DNA from: Brevibacillus panacihumi W25
Lineage (GTDB): Bacteria > Bacillota > Bacilli > Brevibacillales > Brevibacillaceae
DNA length: 64,000 nt
NCBI RefSeq assembly: GCF_000503775.1
Contig: NZ_KI629782.1
Location: 124,001-188,000, forward strand
Reading direction: 5' to 3'
Part shown: positions 51,122-59,619 of the stretch, in pieces
Position numbering within the stretch: position 1 is the stretch's first letter
Layout: every line of letters starts with the position of its first letter
Translations under genes and position numbers: made by a program
The notes under the pieces: generated by a model
What the model saw: the letters and a program-made list of their open reading frames with translations, nothing else
Databases searched by the model: none
What the model was told of the DNA's origin: nothing

Positions 51122-52131
51122 TTCGCATTCACCCGCATGTTCGACTTTCTTTTCTGAAACATTCCCATGATTCCATTCGGCAGATAGACCATGATGGCTA
51201 CCAGCAGCACGCCGAAAAAGATCACCTCAATCGCTCCGCCAGAACTGGAATCCTGCAGAATCACCGGAACGTATTGCCGCAGTGCCTCTACCAGCAGCGT
51301 GACGACGACCACTCCAACCAAAGAGCCCCAGATCGAGACAAGTCCGCCCAAAACCGCCATGATGACGAATTTGATCGACATGTCAAAGTTAAAGACAGCT
51401 GGACTGATAAAACTCATGTAGCACGCATACAACCCGCCGCTTAGACCGGTGAAGAGAGCGCTGATCACAAATGCTTGAAGCCGATACCGTCCTGTATGGA
51501 TCCCCATCGATTCCGATGCTGCCTGGCTGGCATGCATCGAACGCAGATTTCGGCCCCAGCCGGAATGGACGAGATTCCTGCACAAAAACAAGCACAGCAG
51601 GACGATTGCCCAGACGAAGTAATACCATGCCGTATCACCGGAGAGGGAGATCGAACCAAATGACAGCCCGGGTATCCCTGACAGGCCGGATGAACCTCCC
51701 GTCCACTCACTCTCCTCAATCAGGACAATATTCAGCACGATTCCGAAGCCAAGTGTAGCGAGGGAAAAATAATGCCCATTCAGATTCCGCGTGATCCAGC
51801 CCAGTCCGAAGGCAAGCAAGCCTGAAAGGAGCACCCCCAGAACAATTCCCAGCCACGGACTGATCCCGAATGAGACCGCCATGACGCCTGTAGCATAAGC
51901 CCCTACTCCCCAGAATGCGGCTTGAGCCAGAGAGACCAATCCGGCGAAGCCCATCAATAAGCTGACGCCGACCGTCGTGATGCAATAGATTCCGATAATC
52001 ACTAGCACGCTGGTCAGGTACGAGTTGACCAAGAGGGGCAATGCGGCCGCGCCGATGACACCCAAGACTACCAATCCCCATCTTTTCATGCCGATTGCAG
52101 CAGGTTTGTGAACTTGCACGATTCTTTCCAC
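51118..52131 (-). CDS. livM: Branched-chain-type ABC transporter permease LivM
   Basis: 337 residues from a GTG at 52131. About ten hydrophobic segments; 'CITTVGVSLLMGFAGLVSLAQAAFWGVGAYATGVM' (about 58-92) and 'MGIHTGRYRLQAFVISALFTGLSGGLYACYMSFISP' are LivM hallmarks. Pairs with LivH to form the channel driven by the fused ATPase. Substrates of this family include branched-chain amino acids, urea, short amides and aromatic acids, so the name gives the family only. Confidence 0.9.
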   Translation of the reverse strand: MERIVQVHKPAAIGMKRWGLVVLGVIGAAALPLLVNSYLTSVLVIIGIYCITTVGVSLLMGFAGLVSLAQAAFWGVGAYATGVMAVSFGISPWLGIVLGVLLSGLLAFGLGWITRNLNGHYFSLATLGFGIVLNIVLIEESEWTGGSSGLSGIPGLSFGSISLSGDTAWYYFVWAIVLLCLFLCRNLVHSGWGRNLRSMHASQAASESMGIHTGRYRLQAFVISALFTGLSGGLYACYMSFISPAVFNFDMSIKFVIMAVLGGLVSIWGSLVGVVVVTLLVEALRQYVPVILQDSSSGGAIEVIFFGVLLVAIMVYLPNGIMGMFQKRKSNMRVNAK

Positions 52132-52146
52132 GTAGCCACTCTCCCC

Positions 52147-53025
52147 TTACACCCGTTTTCCGCTTTTGGCTCCGACAATACCCTGCGGGCGGAAGACGAG
52201 AACCAGGAGCAAGATCAAGAACGCGATCGCATCCTTGTATCCGGATGAAATCAACCCTGCGCCCAACGATTCAGCCAGCCCGAGCAGCAATCCGCCGATC
52301 ACCGCTCCAGGAATGTTGACTAGTCCGCCGATGGTCGCCGCGACAAAGCCTTTGAGCCCGATCATCATGCCCATGTCATAAGTAGCCAATGACACAGGCG
52401 CAATGGCCACTCCCACGATCCCTGCCAAAGCAGCTCCGAGGCCAAATGCCAGTAAGGCCATGCGATTCGGAGAAATTCCCACCAACCGGCTGACTTCGCG
52501 ATTCATCATGCAGGCACGCAGTGCGGAACCCGTCATCGTCTTCTCAAAGAACAGATAGAGAAGGACCATGCTGACCAGCGTGATGCCGGCGATAAAAAAA
52601 TCTTGCCGCGGGACGTAGGCTCCCAAGAAGTGGACAGGCTCGCCTGAGAGAAAAGCCGGCAATGTCAGCGGGTTGCTGCCGAAAGTGATCTGGGCAATTC
52701 CCCGCAGCGCAGTAGAGATTCCGATCGTAATGATGATCAACACCACTTCGCTGCTGAATCGCGCCGGGTGCAAAGCGATCTTTTGGACGATTGCCCCAAC
52801 AACTGCAGCTACTAATATCGCAACGATGCAAGCCAACCAAAGCGGGCATCCCGCCGATACGAGCGATGCAGCGCTCATCGCCCCCACCATGACAAATTCA
52901 CCTTGGGCGAAATTGATCACTCCATTGACGTTGTAGATGGTGACAAAACCGACAGAGATCAATGCGTAGAATCCGCCTACGGTTAGCCCCGATACGATTA
53001 ATTGAATCAAGTCCGCTCCAGACAT
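52147..53025 (-). CDS. livH: Branched-chain-type ABC transporter permease LivH
   Basis: 292 residues from the ATG at 53025 (AGGAGG seven bases upstream); the longer frame would overlap the binding-protein gene. 'LIVSGLTVGGFYALISVGFVTIYNVNGVINFAQGEFVMVGAM' is the classic LivH N-terminus, and 'VAATIGGLVNIPGAVIGGLLLGLAESLG' the conserved C-terminal loop. About eight membrane segments. Lies between the binding protein and LivM with gaps of 11 and 15 bases. Confidence 0.92.
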   Translation of the reverse strand: MSGADLIQLIVSGLTVGGFYALISVGFVTIYNVNGVINFAQGEFVMVGAMSAASLVSAGCPLWLACIVAILVAAVVGAIVQKIALHPARFSSEVVLIIITIGISTALRGIAQITFGSNPLTLPAFLSGEPVHFLGAYVPRQDFFIAGITLVSMVLLYLFFEKTMTGSALRACMMNREVSRLVGISPNRMALLAFGLGAALAGIVGVAIAPVSLATYDMGMMIGLKGFVAATIGGLVNIPGAVIGGLLLGLAESLGAGLISSGYKDAIAFLILLLVLVFRPQGIVGAKSGKRV

Positions 53026-53036
53026 TCTCGATCCTC

Positions 53037-54224
53037 CTATTTCGCGATCACCCATTTGCCATTTTGAACCTGCAGGATGATGACATCCTCCGGTTTCAGA
53101 CCTGTATGATCATTCGGGCTCATGTTGAAAATTCCAGTAGCACCTACTAAGCCTTGAATTTTTTCGAGATTGTCGCGGATGGATTGACGAGTGACATTTT
53201 CTGTGGACATCTCGATCGCTTTGGTCACGAGCAGTGCGGCGTCGTATGCCATCCCGTCGATTGGACTGACACCAGTTTGGAAGCTGCTCTCATAATCCTT
53301 GACGTATTTGGTCAACAACGCTTGCTGCGGATCGTTGCCATCTAGCTGATCGGCAACCCATACCTTCCCGGAAGCGATATAGGTTCCCTCTGCTGCCTCT
53401 TTTCCCGCCAGATCGATGAAGGCATTGGCACCGGCGCCTGCGCTGTAGATCAGCATCTGATCCATTTTCAACTCCCAAAAATTGCGGTTCACGATGGAAG
53501 CTGACGGCGGAATGGCCCACACGATGATGGCATCTGGATTTTTGGCTTTGATGTTGGTCAGCTGTGGTTTCATGTCCTTGTCACCCGCGCCGAATTTTTC
53601 AGCGGCGATGATCGCGATGCCCTCTTCCTTCGCGAGTGCTTCGAAGGCTTGTTTGCCGCTTTCCCCATACGCATTGTTCATAGACAGGAATGCGACCGAC
53701 GTTTTTCCTTTTTGCTTCAAGAAAGACACGATGCTTTTCGCTATATCCCGGTTGTTGCTTGGTGTTTTAAAAATCCACTCCCGTTCATTCACCGGGCTTG
53801 TAATCCCGTCACCGGACCCGACGGATACGAGCGGTACTTGCTGCTGGGTAACGTACGGTACGATCGGCATGGTTGTAGGGGTTGTACCGCCCCCGATAAT
53901 GGCCAGCACCTGATCCTGCTCTACCATTTTCTTCGCAACGATCAAAGCTTGTGTCTCACTGGATTCGTTGTCGTAGACGATCAGTTCGATCGGTACGCCG
54001 TTGATGCCGCCTTTTTCGTTGATCTCCTTTACGAGCATCTCGATTGCGTTCTTTTGCGGGACACCCCAGACGGATGAGCCCCCGGTCAACTCCAGATCCA
54101 CCCCAATCTTATACGTTGCTCCTGCTGTTCCCCCCTCTGTCTTCACCGTCGAGCTGCTGCATCCCAATAAGCTGGCAACAAGAGCTAGACTGAGCCAAAT
54201 TCCCAACCTTTTGCGAAGCTTCAT
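53037..54224 (-). CDS. Branched-chain-type ABC transporter substrate-binding lipoprotein
   Basis: 395 residues. Lipoprotein signal with lipobox SLLGC, then a periplasmic-binding-protein type I fold: 'KIGVDLELTGGSSVWGVPQKNAIEMLVKEINEKGGINGVPIELIVYDNES', 'VAFLSMNNAYGESGKQAFEALAKEEGI', 'MAYDAALLVTKAIE'. First gene of the operon livK-H-M-GF. ATG at 54224 with GGGGG. Transcription must cross the hairpin at 54251-54325 only 26 bases upstream, so expression is probably attenuated. Confidence 0.92.
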   Translation of the reverse strand: MKLRKRLGIWLSLALVASLLGCSSSTVKTEGGTAGATYKIGVDLELTGGSSVWGVPQKNAIEMLVKEINEKGGINGVPIELIVYDNESSETQALIVAKKMVEQDQVLAIIGGGTTPTTMPIVPYVTQQQVPLVSVGSGDGITSPVNEREWIFKTPSNNRDIAKSIVSFLKQKGKTSVAFLSMNNAYGESGKQAFEALAKEEGIAIIAAEKFGAGDKDMKPQLTNIKAKNPDAIIVWAIPPSASIVNRNFWELKMDQMLIYSAGAGANAFIDLAGKEAAEGTYIASGKVWVADQLDGNDPQQALLTKYVKDYESSFQTGVSPIDGMAYDAALLVTKAIEMSTENVTRQSIRDNLEKIQGLVGATGIFNMSPNDHTGLKPEDVIILQVQNGKWVIAK

Positions 54225-54250
54225 ACGAATCCCCCTTTGTTTTTGGCAAT

Positions 54251-54325
54251 AAAAAAACCAGTAGTAATCGAAAGCGAATATGGAGCCCTGATTACGGTGC
54301 TCCTCCGCTTTTGATTTCTACTGGT
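54251..54325 (-). promoter_or_regulatory. Terminator-like attenuator in the leader of the ABC importer operon
   Basis: Two 20-base arms (54257-54276 and 54306-54325) pair with only two mismatches, an inner GGAGC/GCTCC stem adds to it, and on the minus strand seven Ts follow. It ends 26 bases before the binding-protein ATG, leaving no room for another promoter, while a good promoter lies upstream (54412-54440). It must therefore be bypassed for the operon to be expressed. Upstream leader bases CGAAAGC and ACTGG could pair with parts of the hairpin arms as an antiterminator. Confidence 0.65.
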
Positions 54326-54411
54326 GTTTTATCCACTTGCTAGGAACAGGTTTTCAGGCCAATTCTCCGTAGATAAGCCAGTGCTTTCGCTTTGTTTTTT
54401 CTCTTGCTGGT

Positions 54412-54448
54412 ATTTTAGCAAGCTGTGGCAAAAATGTAAACGCTTATA
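54412..54448 (-). promoter_or_regulatory. Sigma-A promoter of the ABC importer operon with overlapping cre-like site
   Basis: On the minus strand TTTACA (54440-54435) and TAAAAT (54417-54412) are exactly 17 bases apart. The -35 overlaps ATGTAAACGCTTATA (54434-54448), which fits the CcpA cre consensus WTGNAANCGNWNNCW at 14 of 15 positions. Transcription would start near 54405, giving a leader of about 180 bases. Confidence 0.6.
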
Positions 54449-54467
54449 TTTGTAAAAGTATCTATTT

Positions 54468-54800
54468 TCAATTAATTTCGTGCATATCGCAGTATCGTTC
54501 GTAAGCAGCCCGCAGTGCTTGAATAATGGCTCTTTGCGGCGGCACCAGAAAACGCTCCTCGATGTCCTGCACAATCGCTTGGATTCCGTTTTCAACAGAC
54601 TTTCCTCTGACCATGGACGAAATAAAATCATTGGTAACTCCCATTACGAAAGTAAAAGAAGCATCCACGATCGTCTTCGTGTCCCTATCGATCACCAGTA
54701 CACAACCGACGACTTTCTGGATTTCATACAAGGTCGTCCCCTTCGGAAGTTGTGCAAATCCTGCGACCAACACGTTTTTTGTATTTGATCCCCAATTCAT
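54468..54800 (-). CDS. DUF3870 domain protein (second copy)
   Basis: 110 residues from the ATG at 54800 (AAGGGTGG upstream). Pattern 'VLVAGFAQLPKGTTLYEIQKVVGCVLVIDRDTKTIVDASFTFVMGVTNDFISSMVRGKSVENGI' and 'IIQALRAAYERYCDM' match the copy at 49239 over the whole length, at roughly half identity by eye. Unknown function. It lies upstream of the ABC importer promoter on the same strand, so the importer genes are bracketed by the two copies. An ancient duplication is likelier than a recent one. Confidence 0.78.
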   Translation of the reverse strand: MNWGSNTKNVLVAGFAQLPKGTTLYEIQKVVGCVLVIDRDTKTIVDASFTFVMGVTNDFISSMVRGKSVENGIQAIVQDIEERFLVPPQRAIIQALRAAYERYCDMHEIN

Positions 54801-54982
54801 CGATCGATCCACCCTTACACAAGTAGTCTTTTGGACCTTAGGAAAGTCCTGGTTGAATTTGTATTATAAATTCTAATTCCTTTTTTTACAATTTGCTAGC
54901 TTGCCAGAAACGTTTTTCTCCACAAAAAAACCTCGACTTCGCCGCCTCTTGCGACTCCATCGAGGATTTCCTGTCTATCGTG

Positions 54983-56107
54983 TTAAGACCAGTGGGCACG
55001 TTCCCACAAATTCAGCTTTTGACCAATCCCTCTCGCCAAGGCTTCCCGATAGACAGCATGCCCCCAAGCGACATCATAGATCGGCATGCCCCCCGTAACG
55101 AACAGGATCCGCTCTGAATCATCCGTTCTGCCTTGTACGCTGCCCAATACGATGTCCCCGAGATTCAGGATATCCTGATGCTTCGCTCTGCCTTGGTCGA
55201 TTAATTGCAGCAGCTGTCCGGTAGGGGTCCATTCCGTAATGCTAGCCATGCCTTTGGGGTGCTCCTTGGCATCATTCATCCATGACTGGTGCATTTTCCA
55301 GTTATCTGCCACGATTTTGCTTTCCAAATAGGTCGAATCATCCAGATCAGCCGTCCCTGTCAGCGTTACTAGACTTCCGGGCTTCAGCCAGTCTTTTTCA
55401 ATTTTCACTTTCGTGTGACCAGAAGTAGCCACACTGATTATGTCAGCGGGAGCGACGGCCTCCTCCATACTGCTGACAGCAATTACATTCAGGTTGAGTT
55501 GTTCGCTCATCTCGTTTGCAAACGCCTCTGCTTTTTCCAAAAACAAGTCATAGACTCTTACTTCCTTTAGCTGCTTCTGCGTTTCGGCGATAGCTTTCAG
55601 ACACGCTCTGCTGATCACTCCAGCCCCCAGAATGCCCGCCACCTCAGAACCGCTTCTCGCGAGGTATTTCGCCGCAACCCCTGGAACCGCGCCTGTTCGC
55701 ATCGCGCTGATCAGATTGCCCGACATATAGGCAAGCGGCTGCCCTGTGTCCGGATCATTCAGCGTAACCATCAGGATGGATCGAGGAAAGCCCCGCTTCG
55801 TATTTTCTATATTGGAGCCGTACCACTTGTCTCCGCAGACGTGGAATTCTCCTCCTACATAGGCGATCATCGACATGAAGCGGCGATCAGGACCCGCTAC
55901 CGGCATCTTCGGCGTGCGCTGTTCCTCCGGAAACCAGAGCATGATGCCATGCTCATTCTCCCGCGGACCTCCCATCAGATAGTCGCCTTTCCCCAGCAAG
56001 GCAAATGTCTTCTCGATGGTCTCCACGCATTTTTCCATATTCAATACCCCTGCCTGGATGACATCCGGTTCGGACAAGTACAAAAAATCGATCCGTGTAT
56101 CAGACAT
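54983..56107 (-). CDS. Ornithine cyclodeaminase family protein (tyramine oxidase subunit B-like)
   Basis: 374 residues from the ATG at 56107 (GGGAGGG upstream). Longer than the member at 1544. 'GNLISAMRTGAVPGVAAKYLAR' is the family helix, 'EVAGILGAGVISRACLKAIAETQKQLKEVRVYDLFLEKAEAFANEMSEQ' the NAD(P) Rossmann fold (about 160-205), and 'ILNLGDIVLGSVQGRTDDSERILFVTGGMPIYDVAWG' the C-terminal signature of the subgroup annotated as tyramine oxidase subunit B. Follows the symporter gene by 27 bases, behind the same sigma-54 promoter, so it likely acts on the imported amino acid or amine. Confidence 0.82.
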   Translation of the reverse strand: MSDTRIDFLYLSEPDVIQAGVLNMEKCVETIEKTFALLGKGDYLMGGPRENEHGIMLWFPEEQRTPKMPVAGPDRRFMSMIAYVGGEFHVCGDKWYGSNIENTKRGFPRSILMVTLNDPDTGQPLAYMSGNLISAMRTGAVPGVAAKYLARSGSEVAGILGAGVISRACLKAIAETQKQLKEVRVYDLFLEKAEAFANEMSEQLNLNVIAVSSMEEAVAPADIISVATSGHTKVKIEKDWLKPGSLVTLTGTADLDDSTYLESKIVADNWKMHQSWMNDAKEHPKGMASITEWTPTGQLLQLIDQGRAKHQDILNLGDIVLGSVQGRTDDSERILFVTGGMPIYDVAWGHAVYREALARGIGQKLNLWERAHWS

Positions 56108-56134
56108 GCTCAATCCCTCCCTGATTTATTTGAT

Positions 56135-57493
56135 TTAGAAATTTTTCTCCGTTCCCAAACGTCCTGTTTGGCGATGGAAACGATTCATGTTGGTAACAAC
56201 CAGCAGCGCAATACCGACCAGAATCGTGATGCTGGTAAACAGCCAGTGCTGACCATTGATGATCAACAGCGGTGACAGCGTAACGACAGCAATCTCTACC
56301 GGAGCCATCGGAATATAGGCGAGGGCAAAATCGTCCAGCGTCTTGCTTTTCAGATCCGGGTCGACGATGCGCAACAGTGCGATGGACATCGCAGTCGTTC
56401 CTGTCGCCCATCCCCAGGAAAAGATGCAGCGCTCAAACCAGTATTCCTTGAAATAACGGGGGCCCAATACTTTGAAGAAGAAAAAGCAGTACAAAAGTCC
56501 GAAAATGAACAGCAAGGCCAATGGAGCCGCATATTTCACGACAATGGGCAGCTTGATGGAAGCGACGCCAAAAGCCACCAGGATATCAGTAGCACTTCCA
56601 CTGATGCGATTCACCATTTTCTTGTCGACATAACGGTCCGATTTAGTCCACTCCATGATCTTCATGCAGAGCAAGGCGACGAGAAAGGCACAGCAAAATG
56701 CAGGAATGCTCAGCTGGGGGAACCATTGCGAACCCAACGTGCTCAAGTAATATCCAGCTGCTGCTGTCAGCCCTACCAAGGTAACATGAAACGCGAGCGG
56801 GTCTATGGAGATCGAGGAAACCGTTCCTTCCCCGACAGATTGGCGATTTTCCTCCGGGACAAGTCCCGTTTTCAGCTCCTTGGGAAGCTGCGCAAAGTCG
56901 GTAATGAATCCCGTATGCCCGTTTCTCGTTCCCCATTTAATAAGAATCAGTCCGCCAACAATAGCGCTTACAATTCCGACCGTAGCGGATGTCATGGCGA
57001 GCGAAGCCGCTTCATCCCAACCAAGACCGTCAAAAGCCTGCCCGATCGCTGCAGCAGTACCGTGTCCCCCTGCAAAGCCGCTTGCCAGCATCAAGCCAAA
57101 TCCGGTGTGCAAATCGCCCCAGATCAAATTGAGTATCAAGAGGCCAAACAGCATGCCGCCGCCCCACTGCATGAGCATGAGCGCTTGGGAATACCCCCAC
57201 ATTTTCCCTACCCGTCTGGTGACGGATCTGAAGGGCACCTTTTCAGAACTGAACGGCAAGGATGCAAATACGAAGGCGATCAGAATGCTTGGATAGGTTC
57301 CGATCAAACTGGAAAACGGCAAGAGTTCAAGGCCGTTCGGACCGAAAATGAGACCGAGTATTCCGGCAATGAGACCGGCAGGCAGGAATAGCTCCTGTAC
57401 CACCTTTACTTTTGCCCTTAGAATCACCCCTATCAAGAACAAAATCGACATAACACCTAAGTCCGTAACGATTGTCCAAGGCGAAAAATTCAT
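56135..57493 (-). CDS. Sodium/glutamate symporter family protein (GltS-like)
   Basis: 452 residues from the ATG at 57493 (AAGGAGG upstream); a longer frame to 57634 would begin upstream of the sigma-54 promoter and is rejected. About twelve membrane segments, with 'ASGFAGGHGTAAAIGQAFDGLGWDEAASLAMTSATVGIVSAIVGG' (GGHGT re-entrant loop) and the second repeat 'FSWGWATGTTAMSIALLRIVDPDLKSKTLDDFALAY'. GltS proteins import glutamate with Na+; relatives carry other acids. Regulated by sigma-54 and cotranscribed with the cyclodeaminase-like gene. Confidence 0.88.
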   Translation of the reverse strand: MNFSPWTIVTDLGVMSILFLIGVILRAKVKVVQELFLPAGLIAGILGLIFGPNGLELLPFSSLIGTYPSILIAFVFASLPFSSEKVPFRSVTRRVGKMWGYSQALMLMQWGGGMLFGLLILNLIWGDLHTGFGLMLASGFAGGHGTAAAIGQAFDGLGWDEAASLAMTSATVGIVSAIVGGLILIKWGTRNGHTGFITDFAQLPKELKTGLVPEENRQSVGEGTVSSISIDPLAFHVTLVGLTAAAGYYLSTLGSQWFPQLSIPAFCCAFLVALLCMKIMEWTKSDRYVDKKMVNRISGSATDILVAFGVASIKLPIVVKYAAPLALLFIFGLLYCFFFFKVLGPRYFKEYWFERCIFSWGWATGTTAMSIALLRIVDPDLKSKTLDDFALAYIPMAPVEIAVVTLSPLLIINGQHWLFTSITILVGIALLVVTNMNRFHRQTGRLGTEKNF

Positions 57494-57576
57494 ACTGAGC
57501 CTCCTTATCTCCCTAGATGGATCAGACCTCTCTACGCGTATTTTCGGGCCCCCCTCCTTTCTGGCAGATTTGTATG

Positions 57577-57592
57577 TGCAAATCGCATGCCA
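57577..57592 (-). promoter_or_regulatory. Sigma-54 (-24/-12) promoter of the symporter operon
   Basis: On the minus strand TGGCATG-CGAT-TTGCA: identical to the consensus TGGCACG-N4-TTGCA except one base, with GG and GC 12 bases apart. Transcription would start near 57566, about 73 bases before the symporter ATG. The gene immediately upstream encodes a sigma-54 activator. Confidence 0.8.
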
Positions 57593-57655
57593 AAAGATTA
57601 AGGGCATCATAAAGCGGACTTTTCTCGTATTCATTTCTCAAAATAAGAAAAATGA

Positions 57656-59488
57656 TCATTTTGATAAGCGATGATTCTCAATTTGATAATGGCGAATTTT
57701 ACGGTACAACGTCGGCAAGCTGATCCCGAGCTGTCGGGCGATCCGCTTTTTGTCGGTGGTGGAGGTGCCCCACTCGGCAAGCAGATGTGTAATTTGCCTT
57801 TTTTCATATTCCTGTTTGCTCAGGATGCTTTGTTCCAGTGGAAAGGGGTGGTCGGGGGTTTCGAGGTGTTCGACGATGGTGTGATTCTGCAAGTTATTTT
57901 TTATCGCGGAAGGGAGCTGTGACAGGCGTAGAATGGTTTCGTCCGGATGAGACAGATTGATCGCATATTCGATACTGTTTTCCAGTTCGCGGATATTGCC
58001 GGGCCAATGGTAGGCTTCCATCGCCAGGCGCGCTTCTTCGGACAAGGCTTGGATATTGCGCTCCAGCAAAACGGAATACCGTCTGATAAAATGCTGCGCC
58101 AACGGTACAATATCCATTTTTCGTTCGCGAAGAGGCGGAATCTGGATGGGGATCACATGCAGCCGATAATAAAGATCTTGGCGAAACGTCCCTTCTGCAA
58201 CCATTTGCTCCAGGTTGTTGTTCGTGGCGGCAATCACTCTGACATCGATCGGAATCGCTTCCGTTCCGCCTACTTTGTCAATTTCCTTGGTCTGCAAAAC
58301 CCGCAACAGCTTGACCTGCAGATAAAGCGGCATCGTTCCGATTTCGTCTAGAAAGATCGTTCCCTTGTTCGCAAGTTCAAATTTTCCCGGCTTTCCTTTG
58401 GCATGTGCCCCTGTAAAGGCCCCCTTTTCATAGCCAAACAGCTCGCTCTCAATCAATGCCTCCGGGATCGCCCCGCAATTGATCGCAATAAACGGATGCT
58501 TGGAACGCGGGCTTTCTTCATGGATCGCCCGGGCGAACATTTCCTTGCCGGTTCCGCTCTCACCCGTGATCAGCACCGTAGAGTTGCTCTGTGCGATGCG
58601 GGAAGCGATTGTCTTGATATGTTGCATGTGCGGCGTCTCACAAATAATCTCCTGGAAGGTAATCTGTCGATTCGGTGTCGCGAAGTCAAACGCAAGCTGC
58701 TTCATGTTCTCATAATCGACTATCGAGACCACGGCACCAGTGACTGCATCATCGGCTGTCACCGGCTTGATGTCTGCAATGTAGCGGTATCCCTTCCCGT
58801 TGACCTTGGCCGCCAGCTCATAGCTTTTGAACTCCTTGGCATTCAATGTCTCAGCCAGCGGAAAATCCGGGAAAACTGACGTCACCAGCATGCCTTCCAT
58901 CGCGGCCGCCTGTTCCGAGCCTCGAAGCATTTGTTCCGCTAGCGAGTTTGCCTGTCGGATTCTTCCCTCCTGATCAATGGAGAGCACGCCGTTGGAGATC
59001 GTGTTGATCAAGGTCAACAGAGCGCTGTTCACGCGTATTTGCTCTTCGTAAAGCTCTTGTTCGGCAATTTTGGAGGTCATCAATTCCGCCATCCTGTTTA
59101 GAAACTCGATGAGACCCGTCTGGTTTTGCTGGAGCACCTGCATCCGTTTCTGATCGTAGGCGACGACGTTAATCGTGCCGATCGTCCGGTTTTTGTAGAG
59201 AATGGGCACGATGATGCCCCCTGTATACGTGCATTTGCCATATCCTTGGCAGGCCAAGCAAAAATCTTCTTGCCCGGGCTGATGAATGACGATAGGTTCC
59301 GTATTTTGTAAAACATGCCGGGTGACCGTCCCGTAAGCCATCGCTGCCCCTATCTTCTTTTTGGCAGAACCAGTAGCCGCGATCCGTTTCACCTCCGCGT
59401 CGATGATTTCCACATCCATTTGAAAAGCTGCTTTTATGGCTTCCGCAACCTCTTGTGCAACCGAGACTATCTTCCGCAGATCGCTCAT
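57656..59488 (-). CDS. Sigma-54-dependent activator with N-terminal sensor, PAS and AAA+ domains
   Basis: 610 residues from the ATG at 59488 (GGAGGGGAACG upstream). Residues 1-145 form a sensor that resembles the sugar-diacid/CdaR-type N-terminal domain and contains 'EDFCLACQGYGKC', a cysteine cluster that could bind metal or sense redox. PAS at about 150-265, AAA+ at about 290-520 with '[15 protein letters not shown]' and the sigma-54 contact 'GYEKGAFTGAHAKGK', and a Fis-type HTH at the end ('DKKRIARQLGISLPTLYRKIRHY'). Sits right upstream of the sigma-54 promoter of the symporter operon and surely controls it. Effector unknown. Confidence 0.92.
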   Translation of the reverse strand: MSDLRKIVSVAQEVAEAIKAAFQMDVEIIDAEVKRIAATGSAKKKIGAAMAYGTVTRHVLQNTEPIVIHQPGQEDFCLACQGYGKCTYTGGIIVPILYKNRTIGTINVVAYDQKRMQVLQQNQTGLIEFLNRMAELMTSKIAEQELYEEQIRVNSALLTLINTISNGVLSIDQEGRIRQANSLAEQMLRGSEQAAAMEGMLVTSVFPDFPLAETLNAKEFKSYELAAKVNGKGYRYIADIKPVTADDAVTGAVVSIVDYENMKQLAFDFATPNRQITFQEIICETPHMQHIKTIASRIAQSNSTVLITGESGTGKEMFARAIHEESPRSKHPFIAINCGAIPEALIESELFGYEKGAFTGAHAKGKPGKFELANKGTIFLDEIGTMPLYLQVKLLRVLQTKEIDKVGGTEAIPIDVRVIAATNNNLEQMVAEGTFRQDLYYRLHVIPIQIPPLRERKMDIVPLAQHFIRRYSVLLERNIQALSEEARLAMEAYHWPGNIRELENSIEYAINLSHPDETILRLSQLPSAIKNNLQNHTIVEHLETPDHPFPLEQSILSKQEYEKRQITHLLAEWGTSTTDKKRIARQLGISLPTLYRKIRHYQIENHRLSK

Positions 59489-59582
59489 CGTTCCCCTCCG
59501 ATTTTTCAGATTATTCAAACTCAATCATACCAAAAATGGAGGGACTGTCGGTGTTGCACGGCGTCTCTTTGTGCATTGAAAA

Positions 59583-59603
59583 AAGACCCTTTGAAAGGGT
59601 CTT
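59583..59603 (-). terminator. Terminator after serC
   Basis: AAGACCC pairs with GGGTCTT (the TTTGAAA between can pair further), followed by Ts on the minus strand, 16 bases after the serC stop. Confidence 0.75.
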
Positions 59604-59619
59604 ATCGGCATGTCTTACT

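Noticed and set aside
54224-54411. T-box or known riboswitch in the ABC importer leader
   Set aside because: The T-box AGGGTGG...CCGCG motif is absent and I could not match the leader to any riboswitch core I know; kept only as an unclassified attenuator.
57494-57634. N-terminal extension of the GltS-like symporter
   Set aside because: It would begin upstream of the sigma-54 promoter and lacks a ribosome site, whereas the ATG at 57493 has AAGGAGG and starts at the first membrane segment.
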